A program made the position numbers and the translations under genes. From Desulfovibrio sp. (lineage in GTDB: Bacteria > Desulfobacterota > Desulfovibrionia > Desulfovibrionales > Desulfovibrionaceae): a stretch of 64,000 nt of DNA. The DNA is taken from the NCBI GenBank assembly GCA_030145055.1, contig JAQYWK010000001.1:806001-870000 (forward strand). The letters run 5' to 3'. This document shows, in pieces, positions 10,281 through 19,770 of the stretch. Position 1 is the stretch's first letter; each line of letters starts with the position of its first letter. The notes beneath the pieces are model-generated. The model had not been told where the DNA came from. It searched no databases and worked only from the letters and a program-made list of their open reading frames with translations.

Positions 10281-11450
10281 TCACTCCAAAACCAAATACT
10301 CACTAAAATCCGTATGCAGCACATTTTTAAGCTCTACCATATTATCCTTCTCAACTTCCGCAAACATGAATGCGAATACTGGGAAATCTTTGTAATCAAT
10401 CTTGCGTAATTCCAAGGGTTTAGTGAAGTAAGAATTAAATGCTTCGTAGTTCACGCTTTTTATTTTTGAGCGATCAATCGACGAATCAATCTCGCCAATA
10501 ATCATGGCGCAGACTTTATCTTTATTCTTCGCAAATATCTCATCCCAGTCGGGTGTAAGTCCTTCCATGAAATATTTATACGGGTTGATTCCATATGCGA
10601 AGTAAGCAAGGTCCGTTACGCACCAACCTGCGAAGCGCATAGGGTTAACTTCAATCACGCCTAGATTGTCGTTTTCATCTCCCCTGATTTCGATGTGAAT
10701 CGGAAAATTCTTGAGGCCAGCACGTTTACCTATTTCAGTTAGCAGTGCTTCAAACTTACTATACCACTTTTGGATAATCTCAGTGGATGTGATGTATACT
10801 CTGTCACTTACGTCATCGCTTGATGCGAAAAGATGTCCTAGAATATTCAGTATTACGGGCTTTCCTTCACCGTCAAAATACACATCTACCGCGAATTCTT
10901 CACCCTCGATGCATTGCTCGATTATGAATGTATCAAGTTCCAAAACTTTTGCGGGATACATGGTCTTAATATGTACCACTTCGTTTTGGATCTTGGAAAG
11001 CGCGTCATGCCAACCTTGAATGGATTCGACCATGTGAACGCCAAGGCTGAAAAAACCTACGCTCGGCTTAATCACGCAGGGAATAGGTAGATCTTCGGGA
11101 TTGATTGAATCAAGGTCATCGAATTCAACCGTTTTGTAGAAGAAGTCTGGGTATATATCTTTTACGAGATCGCGAAAGGCGGCTTTGTCTTTAAATAAAC
11201 GAATCTTTTGCGGAAGATCACTGGAACTTAAGTTGTTGTCGATCCAGTCAATTGCGTTTTCGGAATTGGAATAGACAGGCTGTGCTGGATTCTCATTATA
11301 GTTACTAATAAATTCCTGCTCGCTAAGAAGTGCAAGCCGTGAATCCTGCATTGCACCGCGTGCAATCTCATTATCAAGAACTTTTGCATTCAGGTCGATG
11401 AGAGTCTTTTTTAGTAAATCAGACACATATGGTTTTTCGAGGATGAACAT
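10281..11450 (-). CDS. ATP-grasp domain-containing protein
   Basis: 'PCVIKPSVGFFSLGVHMV', 'FIIEQCIEGEEFAVDVYFDGEGKPVILNI', 'IHIEIRGDENDNLGVIEVNPMRFAGW' fit the ATP-grasp pattern. Confidence 0.85.
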   Translation of the reverse strand: MFILEKPYVSDLLKKTLIDLNAKVLDNEIARGAMQDSRLALLSEQEFISNYNENPAQPVYSNSENAIDWIDNNLSSSDLPQKIRLFKDKAAFRDLVKDIYPDFFYKTVEFDDLDSINPEDLPIPCVIKPSVGFFSLGVHMVESIQGWHDALSKIQNEVVHIKTMYPAKVLELDTFIIEQCIEGEEFAVDVYFDGEGKPVILNILGHLFASSDDVSDRVYITSTEIIQKWYSKFEALLTEIGKRAGLKNFPIHIEIRGDENDNLGVIEVNPMRFAGWCVTDLAYFAYGINPYKYFMEGLTPDWDEIFAKNKDKVCAMIIGEIDSSIDRSKIKSVNYEAFNSYFTKPLELRKIDYKDFPVFAFMFAEVEKDNMVELKNVLHTDFSEYLVLE

Positions 11451-11720
11451 AGTTATTCCTTAAAGATGGTGAATATATCGGAAGTTTTTCTGTAAAGGGA
11501 ATTAGTCTTTGTCAGAAGTACTTAATAAGGGAGGGCGCAATTGTATAGTGGCAGAGTCAAAAATATTGGGGATAACAGAATTTTTTAAGCCGTACTTTGT
11601 GCAACAGATAAGAGTATATAAATATAAATAAGTTCTGAAAGATGAAGAATAAGTGGGATGTAGAATAAGTGAAATTTCTTGCTGGCGAGGTTTTGATTTT
11701 TATTGTGAGAGGCCATATCG

Positions 11721-11742
11721 GAGGGGGGAGTGAGCCCCCCTC
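11721..11742. other. GC-rich hairpin in intergenic region
   Basis: GAGGGGGG-agtgag-CCCCCCTC perfect 8-bp arms. Confidence 0.6.
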
Positions 11743-11810
11743 GGAAATATGTAGCCAGCTTAAATTGCGTTTGAGTACAGCTCCACCCGAACTCATGCTT
11801 TCAAGCTAAT

Positions 11811-11867
11811 CGAACAGTCTGGGTTGCCCTTAACAAAATCCATCTCTGTGTAAGCCCTGACTGTTCG
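11811..11867. other. Long-range inverted repeat, candidate structured RNA
   Basis: CGAACAGTC-t-GGG ... CCC-t-GACTGTTCG: 9 + 3 bp arms with a single symmetric mismatch. Confidence 0.5.
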
Positions 11868-11885
11868 CTGACCGAATATCTTGAG

Positions 11886-11920
11886 CGGTAGATTCCGGCA
11901 GCGGATGCCGGAATCTACCG
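11886..11920. terminator. Strong hairpin downstream of the alcohol dehydrogenase gene (no U-tract)
   Basis: CGGTAGATTCCGGCA-gcgga-TGCCGGAATCTACCG: perfect 15-bp stem, 5-nt loop; no T-run on either side, so the terminator role is uncertain. Confidence 0.5.
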
Positions 11921-11932
11921 AAACTCATTTAA

Positions 11933-13114
11933 TTAAAGAGCTGCTTTGTAAATTGCTGCAACTGCTTCGTCTGTCATGCAACGTGGGTTAGTAAGACCAC
12001 AAGCATCTTTCTGTGCGTTAGCTGTCATAGTTCCGATATCTTTTTCAGAAACCTTCTTGCCGTAACGTTCGCCGAGAGCAATTAAGCCATCAGGGATACC
12101 TACGTCTTTTGAAAGCTGACGGATAGCTGTGAGACATGCTTCTGCGCCTTCACGTTTGGTCATTCCGGATACATCTGTTCCAAGCCATTCTGCCATGTCG
12201 CAGAAGCGGTCAAGGTTTGCAATCAGGTTGTGTGCTTCAACGTATGGGAGGAGGATAGCATTACATTCGCCATGTGGAAGGTCGTAGAAGCCGCCAAGCT
12301 GATGAGCCATAGCGTGTACATGACCGAGGCTAGCATTATTGAAAGCCATACCGCCCAAGTACTGTGCGTAACACATACCTTCGCGAGCATCGATGTCCTG
12401 TCCGTTAGCAACTGCTGCGCGCAGGTGCTTAGAAACGAGTCTGATAGATTTTTCAGCACAAGCGTCAGTGATCGGAGTGGCGATCGTAGAAACATAAGCT
12501 TCAACTGCGTGAGTCAGAGCGTCCATGCCTGTTGCTGCTGTGAGGGATGGTGGCATACCCATCATTAACAATGGATCATCAAGTGCGATGCCTGGAGTTA
12601 CACGCCAGTCAACGATTGCCATTTTAACTTTGCGGGAAGTGTCGGTGATAATACAGAAACGAGTCATTTCTGAAGCAGTACCAGCTGTTGTGTTAACTGC
12701 GAGGTAAGGAGGCATTGGGTTGGTAGATTTATCTACGCCTTCGTAATCATGAATTGTTCCGCCGTTAGCGACAACAAGACCGACACCTTTACCACAGTCA
12801 TGTGAGCTACCGCCACCGAGGGAGATAAGTGCATCACATTTGTTGTCTTTGTATACTTTTACGCCGTCAGCAACGTTTTTGTCAGTTGGGTTAGGGATAG
12901 TTTCATCATAAACAACGCAATCCATACCTTCAGCTTTCAAGATATCTACAATCTGCTGCGTCATGCCGATTGCTGTGATTCCCTTGTCAGTAACAAGTAG
13001 AGGTTTTTTGCCTCCAAGGGAGCGAATGCGAGCTGGGATTTCCTTGTGAGCGCCAATACCGATAAGGGTAACGCTAGGAATAAAGAAACCGTATACTTGT
13101 TCACGTACTGCCAT
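11933..13114 (-). CDS. Iron-containing alcohol dehydrogenase
   Basis: 'VSLGGGSSHDCGKGVGLVVANGG' type motif (ISLGGGSSHDCGK), 'TTAGTASEMTRFCII', 'GMDALTHAVEAYVS', 'HAMAHQLGGFYDLPHGECNAILLP' (Fe-binding His pattern). Confidence 0.96.
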   Translation of the reverse strand: MAVREQVYGFFIPSVTLIGIGAHKEIPARIRSLGGKKPLLVTDKGITAIGMTQQIVDILKAEGMDCVVYDETIPNPTDKNVADGVKVYKDNKCDALISLGGGSSHDCGKGVGLVVANGGTIHDYEGVDKSTNPMPPYLAVNTTAGTASEMTRFCIITDTSRKVKMAIVDWRVTPGIALDDPLLMMGMPPSLTAATGMDALTHAVEAYVSTIATPITDACAEKSIRLVSKHLRAAVANGQDIDAREGMCYAQYLGGMAFNNASLGHVHAMAHQLGGFYDLPHGECNAILLPYVEAHNLIANLDRFCDMAEWLGTDVSGMTKREGAEACLTAIRQLSKDVGIPDGLIALGERYGKKVSEKDIGTMTANAQKDACGLTNPRCMTDEAVAAIYKAAL

Positions 13115-13186
13115 GTTAAACCATCCTTTAAGCTAGAAGTTAATGAAGGTTGGGCTTGCCGAGTGCTTATTAATGAATCTCTCTTA

Positions 13187-13201
13187 GCATTATGTGTGCC
13201 A
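13187..13201 (-). promoter_or_regulatory. Candidate sigma54 (-24/-12) promoter for the alcohol dehydrogenase
   Basis: Minus strand TGGCACACATAATGC versus consensus TGGCACGnnnnTTGC, correct GG-GC spacing; lies 73-87 bp upstream of the start codon. Confidence 0.7.
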
Positions 13202-13409
13202 ATGATTAAAGTCAGTTATTTTAGGTATTTATTGCTTTTGTTGAGTGTGTCATGTGAGTCTCTTTGGTTGAGTCCATCGGGGGAGGTTATATTTTAGTGT
13301 GCTTGCTCTAAGTTGATTGGAGTCTTTAAAGCTTTGTAGAATGGGGGGTGGGGTGTGCTTGTGTCGTTTTGACTCAGTAATTGGTTGCAGTGTGTCACTC
13401 TCAAAACGA

Positions 13410-13446
13410 ACAAAGCCCCGGAGAAAAACTTCTCCGGGGCTTTGTT
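13410..13446. terminator. Intrinsic terminator of the response regulator gene
   Basis: ACAAAGCCCCGGAGaaaaaCTTCTCCGGGGCTTTGTTT. Confidence 0.85.
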
Positions 13447-13492
13447 TAGGGCATGATATTGTATCTTTTAGATCCCCTATACGTAGGTTTAA

Positions 13493-14833
13493 CTATAGGT
13501 TATATTTATCTATTTTCCGATAAAGAGTCTTGCGTCCTATTCCTAAGGCTTCCGCTGCTCGCTGACGATTATTGTTAAAGAAACTCAGTGCCTTAATGAT
13601 GTGCTCCCTCTCCATTCGTTCGAGTGAGAGCACGCCGATCTCGCTATCTCTTTCGGGTTGGTCCGCAATTTCTTTCGGAAGGCAGTTCGCGGTGATAACG
13701 TAATTGTCCGACAGGATAATACTGCGCTCAAGAACGTTGCGAAGCTCGCGAACGTTCCCGGGCCAGTAATACGAAAGCATACATTTCATAGCTTTTTCGC
13801 TGACGGTATATTCACCTTGCCCCATTTGCTGGCCAAGTTTTGTAAGGAAAAAGTCCACAAGTAACGGGACGTCTTCGCGCCTATCTTTTAGCGGCGGAAT
13901 ATTAATATTAAAAACATTTATGCGATGGAAAAGGGCTTCGTGGAATCTTCCTTCTTCAACTTCCAGAGCAAGGTTCCGGTTAGTTGCGAAAAGAAAGCGA
14001 ATGTCCACAGTTCGTTCATCCTTTTCTCCTACACGCCTGAAATTATGTGATTCGAGAACTCGTAGTAGCGAGGCCTGTACTTCCATCGGCAGTTCTCCGA
14101 TTTCGTCCAGAAAAAGAGTTCCAGTGTGGGCAAAGGTCATAAGTCCGTCGCTGTTCTCCATGGCTCCGGTAAAAGAGCCGCGTGTGTGACCGAAAAGCTC
14201 ACTTCGTGCAAGTTCCTTTTGTAGGGTAGCGCAGTTTTTAACTATAAGCGGCTTGCCACAGCGCTGGCTGGCAAGGTGAATGCTATGGGCAACAACATCT
14301 TTACCCGCTCCTGAGTCTCCTGTGATGAGAACCGGAACATTTGTAGGAGCTACTTTACCAATAAGATGGTTGATGTGTTTTACGGAGGCCGCGTTGCCTA
14401 CAAGCTGTGTTTTGTCTGTTCCGCTTTGTGAGTGTTTATAACTTCTGTTTTCTCGCTGCAAACAAACTCGCTGCCATGCGCGTTCTACTACCAGTTCAAC
14501 TCTGTCTAGCCGGAAAGGTTTTGTAATATAATCGTAAGCGCCGATGCGGATAGCTTCCACTGCGTTATCAATGTTGCCATGTCCGGTAATGAGGATGACT
14601 TCCACATCAGGTTCTATGTCTTTGAACTCTGTCAGTAAGTCTAGCCCATCTCCGTCAGGCAGTCTGATATCAGAAATGATCACGTCATATCGGTCTTTAC
14701 GGACTTGTTCTCGAGCCCTTTCCGCACAATTTGCCGTGTGGATGACTCTTTCTGGGCTCGCGAGTTCTTTGCTCAGTAATTTGAGTATGGATTCCTCATC
14801 GTCGACAACTAGGATTTTGTATGTTTCAGGCAT
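13493..14833 (-). CDS. NtrC-family sigma54-dependent response regulator
   Basis: Receiver 'VDDEES...SDIRLPDGDG...TKPF', AAA+ Walker A 'GDSGAGKD', GSFTGA loop, Walker B '[12 protein letters not shown]', C-terminal Fis-type HTH 'RQRAAEALGIGRKTLYRKIDKY'. Confidence 0.97.
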   Translation of the reverse strand: MPETYKILVVDDEESILKLLSKELASPERVIHTANCAERAREQVRKDRYDVIISDIRLPDGDGLDLLTEFKDIEPDVEVILITGHGNIDNAVEAIRIGAYDYITKPFRLDRVELVVERAWQRVCLQRENRSYKHSQSGTDKTQLVGNAASVKHINHLIGKVAPTNVPVLITGDSGAGKDVVAHSIHLASQRCGKPLIVKNCATLQKELARSELFGHTRGSFTGAMENSDGLMTFAHTGTLFLDEIGELPMEVQASLLRVLESHNFRRVGEKDERTVDIRFLFATNRNLALEVEEGRFHEALFHRINVFNINIPPLKDRREDVPLLVDFFLTKLGQQMGQGEYTVSEKAMKCMLSYYWPGNVRELRNVLERSIILSDNYVITANCLPKEIADQPERDSEIGVLSLERMEREHIIKALSFFNNNRQRAAEALGIGRKTLYRKIDKYNL

Positions 14834-14840
14834 GTATTTC

Positions 14841-16031
14841 TCATTTTATTGGTAGAAGAACTGTAAAGCAAGAGCCTTTTCCGGGATTGCTATCTACTAC
14901 TATTTCACCGTTGTGATCGCTTACTATATTATAACAGGTAGAGAGCCCGATGCCGATTCCGTGGCCAACAGATTTAGTCGTAAAAAATGGCTCAAAAAGC
15001 AAATCTATGTTTTCGGGAGGAATGCCGCAACCGGAGTCGAAGACTCTCAGTCCGACGTTGTCACCTTCGATAAATGTTTGAACCTTGATTTCGCCAGAGT
15101 CTCCCACTGCGTCAACTGCATTGGTCATCAGATTCAGAATAACCTGTTTAAGCTGAGCTTCGTCGCCGTGAACGTGTTGTATGGGCGTTATCAGTTCTGT
15201 GGTAAGTTTTATGGAATTGTTTTTCTTAAGCTGATGATCCAAAAGGCGGAGTGTATCTTTAGCCACTTGATTGATATCAACCGGCAGAAAGTCTGCGGCT
15301 ATAGGGCGGCTAAAGGATAGCAGCGTTTTAACGATCTCCTGACAGCGCAAACATTCTTTCAGGATAGTGTCGGTATAGTCGTGTAAATCGTCTGCCAAGT
15401 CTTCCGGCACAGATTCGTCAAGGCGGGCAAGCCTGCGCTGTATACCTTCTGCAAATCCGGCTACTGCTGCCATGGGGTTGTTAATTTCATGGGCAACGCC
15501 TGCGGCAAGAACTCCGATCGTTGCCATTTTCTCAGCTTGATAAAATTTTGCCTGATACTCTTTTTCTAGTGTTACATCTCTTTTAAATATGAGGATGCGG
15601 TTTTCAGTCAGATCAGGGTTTTTAAGTGGAGAAGCAACCATGTCAAATTGAAGGTTTCTGCCGTCGATACGAAATATAGCTGTTTCTTTACACACTGAAT
15701 TTGTGGAAAGAGCACGAAAAGCCGGGCATTCAGGGCAGGCTCTTTCTACATTTCTAAACAGACTGTAGCAGGTTTTTCCTATTGGATTTACACCGGGAAA
15801 AAGCTCTTCGAAAACATGGTTGACAGAAATTATTTCCAGCTTTTCCGAAAGAACCATCATTACGTCTGTTACACCATCAAGGATTGCCGCAATTTCGCGC
15901 CGCTGGTCTTCAGACTGCAAATTGATAGTGGTAAGTTCTTCAATGTTTTTTTGTAATTCCTGAAAGAAATTGAGCTTGTTATGCTCTATTCCCATAAGGT
16001 CTGTCAGGGATGTGTTTGTGCTCATTACCAT
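14841..16031 (-). CDS. PAS-domain sensor histidine kinase
   Basis: PAS with 'CPECPAF', H-box 'AAGVAHEINNPMAAVAGF', N/G boxes 'QVILNLMTNAVDAV', 'VFDSGCGIPPENIDLLFEPFFTTK'. Likely start at the third codon (16025), coupled to the upstream stop. Confidence 0.96.
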   Translation of the reverse strand: MVMSTNTSLTDLMGIEHNKLNFFQELQKNIEELTTINLQSEDQRREIAAILDGVTDVMMVLSEKLEIISVNHVFEELFPGVNPIGKTCYSLFRNVERACPECPAFRALSTNSVCKETAIFRIDGRNLQFDMVASPLKNPDLTENRILIFKRDVTLEKEYQAKFYQAEKMATIGVLAAGVAHEINNPMAAVAGFAEGIQRRLARLDESVPEDLADDLHDYTDTILKECLRCQEIVKTLLSFSRPIAADFLPVDINQVAKDTLRLLDHQLKKNNSIKLTTELITPIQHVHGDEAQLKQVILNLMTNAVDAVGDSGEIKVQTFIEGDNVGLRVFDSGCGIPPENIDLLFEPFFTTKSVGHGIGIGLSTCYNIVSDHNGEIVVDSNPGKGSCFTVLLPIK

Positions 16032-17167
16032 GCCTCTTTACATATTCCGAGTAGGTCCTGCCAATTGGCTTCTCTCGGGTTAGGAACAGCGCAGGCATCG
16101 TTTATTGCGACCTTGCAGATTTCTTCCAGATCAGTTTCGTTAGGAACAAGGTCCCTGAGGCGCATGGGAATTCCTAAGTCTTCGAACATCTTTTGCAGTG
16201 TGTCACAGACTTGTTCAGCCTGTTCATCTATGGAGCATAAACTCGCTCCATTTATAGTACGGGCGATGGTTGCTATTTTTCCCTTACAGCTTGGAATATT
16301 AAAGCGCATTACAGACGGCAGTAAAATAGGTAGGGCCATGCCGTGCATAACGTCATAACGCCCTCCAAGTGCGTGAGCTAAGGCGTGCCCGACTCCCAAT
16401 CCTGCGTTGCTGAATGACATTCCTGCGGCCGTGCTTGCAATTGCAAGTTGCGTAAGAGCTTCAGGATCTTTGCGATTCGCGGCTGCTTCAAGATTTTCGG
16501 CAATCAGTTTAATAGCATTCAATGCTTGTGGTTCTGTGAATGGAGAAGCGAGTCTTGAAATATACGATTCTATCGCATGAGCCAGAGCATCCACTCCGGA
16601 GGCTAGAATCAGTTTGCGTGACTTGGTTACGAGTAAATCTGGATCAATGATCGAAATATTGGGAACTAGCGAACGGCTGATAATTGCCATTTTAACTTCA
16701 CGCTCTTTATCACTTATGATCGCATACTGTGAAACGTCTGAACCACTGCCTGCGGTAGTTGGGATGAAAATCATAGGTGGCAGTGGATGACTTATTCGGT
16801 TTGCCCCTTCATAGTCACTGACTTTCCCCCCATTGCTGACGATGGTGGCAATTCCCTTGGCTGCATCAATCGGGCTCCCTCCGCCAAGGCCGATAATGAC
16901 GTCGGCGTTGTGTTCAAGGTAAAGCTCAGCCCCTCTATGAACTTGGGTGTCTCTGGGGTTGGCGGTTAGGTCATTAAAGTAGATGCATTCTAGTTTTGCG
17001 TCCTTGAGAAGGTCAATGACCTGCTTGACCCATCCGCAGGATTCAAGGCCTTTGTCACTGACGAGAAAAACTCTTTTAGCACCAAGTCTGAGGGCACACG
17101 AGGCAAGAAATTTAATGCTTCCGTTACCGAATATTACTTCGGGAATAGCGAATTTAGTAATTTGCAT
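16025..17167 (-). CDS. Iron-containing alcohol dehydrogenase (second paralogue)
   Basis: 'IIGLGGGSPIDAAKGIATIVSNGG', 'IPTTAGSGSDVSQYAIISD', 'GVDALAHAIESYIS', 'GHALAHALGGRYDVMHGMALPILLP'. Confidence 0.96.
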   Translation of the reverse strand: MQITKFAIPEVIFGNGSIKFLASCALRLGAKRVFLVSDKGLESCGWVKQVIDLLKDAKLECIYFNDLTANPRDTQVHRGAELYLEHNADVIIGLGGGSPIDAAKGIATIVSNGGKVSDYEGANRISHPLPPMIFIPTTAGSGSDVSQYAIISDKEREVKMAIISRSLVPNISIIDPDLLVTKSRKLILASGVDALAHAIESYISRLASPFTEPQALNAIKLIAENLEAAANRKDPEALTQLAIASTAAGMSFSNAGLGVGHALAHALGGRYDVMHGMALPILLPSVMRFNIPSCKGKIATIARTINGASLCSIDEQAEQVCDTLQKMFEDLGIPMRLRDLVPNETDLEEICKVAINDACAVPNPREANWQDLLGICKEAW

Positions 17168-17411
17168 ATGGACTCCTGCTTAGCGCGGGGATTATGTGTA
17201 ATGATGGACTTAATTGGGTAAAGATTCTCCCCGCAGGATGCGATAAAGTCAAGAAAGTCCTCTTCATAATAATTTTGGCACTAAAAAATCATACTTTTTC
17301 CAGCGGTTCGTGCGGCCAGAGGTGATGTTATAATTTAAATTTGTCCGTTGCCGCTCGCACCGAGCTATGTTATTTTAAATAAAAATTAAAACAACCAATG
17401 GAGTATAAATT

Positions 17412-17927
17412 ATGAGTGAAAGAACTGGGGTAATAACATTTCTTGGCAACCCTCTGACCCTTATAGGGGCTGAGGTTAAAATCGGTGATGATGCAGCAGA
17501 TTTCAGCGTAACCGATAACGGACTGGCTCCTAAAACTCTTGAAGATTACAAGGGTAAGGTGCTTATCTTAAGCTCAGTACCGTCTCTAGACACTCCTGTC
17601 TGTGATATGGAAACCCGCAGATTTAATACTGAGGCGGCTGGCCTCGGCGATGATATTGCCATCCTGACTCTCAGCATGGACCTTCCTTTCGCTCAGGCCC
17701 GCTGGTGCGGAGCTGCCGGAGTCGAGGCTGTCACGACTCTTTCAGATCACAAAGAAGCATCCTTCGGTGAAGCTTACGGAGTTTTGATCAAAGAACTTCG
17801 CCTGCTTAGCAGAGCCGTATTTGTTATAGGTAAAGATGGCGTTGTAGAATATGTTCAGTACTTGAAAGAGATTACTGAAGAGCCTGATTATGATGCTGCT
17901 CTGGAAGCTGCTAAGAAACTTGTTTAA
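17412..17927 (+). CDS. tpx: Thiol peroxidase
   Basis: 'VLILSSVPSLDTPVCDMETRRFN', 'FAQARWCGAAGVEAVTTLSDH': Tpx peroxidatic and resolving Cys pattern. Confidence 0.96.
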   Translation: MSERTGVITFLGNPLTLIGAEVKIGDDAADFSVTDNGLAPKTLEDYKGKVLILSSVPSLDTPVCDMETRRFNTEAAGLGDDIAILTLSMDLPFAQARWCGAAGVEAVTTLSDHKEASFGEAYGVLIKELRLLSRAVFVIGKDGVVEYVQYLKEITEEPDYDAALEAAKKLV

Positions 17928-17957
17928 ATAGAAGATCAAAATTCGACTTTGGTTTAG

Positions 17958-17993
17958 AAAAGCCCCCTTACATATAATGTAAGGGGGCTTTTG
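17958..17993. terminator. Intrinsic terminator
   Basis: AAAAGCCCCCTTACATataATGTAAGGGGGCTTTT. Confidence 0.9.
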
Positions 17994-18042
17994 TTTGTGA
18001 AAAGATGAGTGCGAGTAAATAGAGAAAATGAATTTAATATTA

Positions 18043-19461
18043 TCATATCTCAGATGTTTTTTTTAGAGGGATATTCCATTGTTTCATGCGCTTCCATACG
18101 GCTGTTCTACTTATTCCAAGTCGTCTTGCTGCTTCGGCCTTGTTCCAGTTGGACTCATGGAGTCTAAGTATTAACAAATCCCTGGTTAGTGGCTGAGACT
18201 CATTATTTGCATTCATGGAAAAAGCAGAGGGGGTAGCTGCTCCAGATAGGCATTCCCTCTGCCTGATTTCAAGAGGCAAATGATCGGGTTGGATGATGCG
18301 GGACGAGCAGAGAACAAAGGCATGTTCTACGGCATTTTCCAGTTCCCTTACATTACCAGGCCAGTCATGATCCAGAAGTCGTTGCATCGCCTTGGGTGAT
18401 ACCGCCTGAATATTTTTCCCTGTATCATTGTTTAGTCGGTCACAGAAGTGGCGAACCAGCAAGGGAATATCCGTTTTCCTTTCTCTTAATGGAGGGGTGC
18501 GGATAGGAAAAACTTTGAGACGATAGTAAAGGTCTTCCCTAAATTTTCCTTCCCTTACGAGATTGTAAAGATCCCTGTGTGTAGCTGTGATCACACGGAT
18601 ATCCAACTTCCGTTGAATAGATTCTCCTAATCGTTCTATGGTTCTTTCTTGAAGGACTCGAAGTAATTTCACTTGAACCAGAGGACTCAATTCACCGATT
18701 TCATCCAAAAATACAGTGCCGTGGTTACCCTTCTCAAGACGCCCAATGCGATCGGTGATCGCTCCAGTAAACGCTCCTTTTGCATGTCCAAAAAGCTCGC
18801 TTTCAAGGAGCGATTCTGACAATGCGGAACAATTTACAATAATGAAGGGGGCTTTGGCCCGCTCGGAGTTGTAGTGTATTGCCCCTGCCACCAACTCTTT
18901 ACCCGTACCGCTTTCACCTTGAATTAATATGGTAGCATTGCTTGCTGCCGTTGCATTAATGGCTGTGAATACGGCTTTTATGCAGTCGCTTTTCCCTATG
19001 ATTCGGTCGAGATTGTGTTTCTCTCTCAAGCGCCGGGTATTTTCATCAATAGTCCGTCGGGCTTTTTCAAGTTCAGTAAGATCGGTGATAGTCTCAATGA
19101 TGCCTATGACGTTTCCTGTTTGGTCTTTTATGGCGGTTGCGTTTTTTATTACTGGGACATCATGGCCACCCTTATGCCTAATGAAGCATTCTCGCGCGCC
19201 GGTTGAGTCCCCCTTGAGGACTCCGCATTGAATTGGGTCTCTCGTTCCTCTGATGCCAAGGCAATTGGATATTTTAAGCAGACTACAGGTTTTACCTGTG
19301 GCTTCACGGACCGTAAAGCCCGTAATCTGTTCCATGGATTTACTCCAAAAAGTAATTTCTCCGTTGGTATCCATAATAAAAACACCGTCAGCAACGGTAT
19401 CTATAAGCTGTATCAGCAAGGGATCATTTATTTCAGTGATTAAATTTTTCATATTCTTCAT
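18043..19461 (-). CDS. PAS-containing sigma54-dependent transcriptional activator
   Basis: PAS '[27 protein letters not shown]', Walker A 'GESGTGKE', 'KGAFTGA', Walker B '[11 protein letters not shown]', Fis HTH '[23 protein letters not shown]'. No receiver domain. Confidence 0.97.
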   Translation of the reverse strand: MKNMKNLITEINDPLLIQLIDTVADGVFIMDTNGEITFWSKSMEQITGFTVREATGKTCSLLKISNCLGIRGTRDPIQCGVLKGDSTGARECFIRHKGGHDVPVIKNATAIKDQTGNVIGIIETITDLTELEKARRTIDENTRRLREKHNLDRIIGKSDCIKAVFTAINATAASNATILIQGESGTGKELVAGAIHYNSERAKAPFIIVNCSALSESLLESELFGHAKGAFTGAITDRIGRLEKGNHGTVFLDEIGELSPLVQVKLLRVLQERTIERLGESIQRKLDIRVITATHRDLYNLVREGKFREDLYYRLKVFPIRTPPLRERKTDIPLLVRHFCDRLNNDTGKNIQAVSPKAMQRLLDHDWPGNVRELENAVEHAFVLCSSRIIQPDHLPLEIRQRECLSGAATPSAFSMNANNESQPLTRDLLILRLHESNWNKAEAARRLGISRTAVWKRMKQWNIPLKKTSEI

Positions 19462-19585
19462 CCTTTTCCAATGTAAAAATAGGCCATAAAAACGTTTACT
19501 AAAAAACTATACTCTTGCTTGTTATTACACAAGTTTTTCAAATCTAATTGAATATATACTGTTGTTAGTTAACGGTTAACGGTAA

Positions 19586-19607
19586 AAACGTAAACTAAAC
19601 GTAAACT
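19586..19607. repeat. Tandem 11-bp repeat, candidate activator binding site (UAS)
   Basis: AAACGTAAACT-AAACGTAAACT, exact tandem copies in the divergent intergenic region; GTTAACG-GTTAACG lies immediately upstream at 19568-19581. Confidence 0.7.
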
Positions 19608-19701
19608 TTAGGTTTTTTAAAGTTCTGTAGTAAATATTTTTTTAGGTAAAATACGTAATTATTATAAGAGTTATATCGAAAATTATCTTGGAGGATATTT
19701 C

Positions 19702-19717
19702 TGGCGCATTTGATGCA
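19702..19717 (+). promoter_or_regulatory. Candidate sigma54 promoter for the flavodoxin/methyltransferase operon
   Basis: TGGCGCATTTGATGCA versus TGGCACGnnnnTTGCA, GG and GC at exact -24/-12 spacing, 53 bp before the flavodoxin ATG. Confidence 0.72.
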
Positions 19718-19770
19718 ACTCGAATTTGATAAATTCAAGTTTCAACAAACCCTAGAAAAAGGAAGTACTG

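Noticed and set aside
11557-11796. 79-aa minus-strand ORF
   Set aside because: No convincing RBS, low-complexity Phe/Ile/Tyr tail, overlaps a GC hairpin; more likely non-coding intergenic sequence.
17266-17300. Possible sigma54 promoter near 'ttggcactaaaaaatcat'
   Set aside because: -24 half looks right but no GC at the -12 position; spacing fails.
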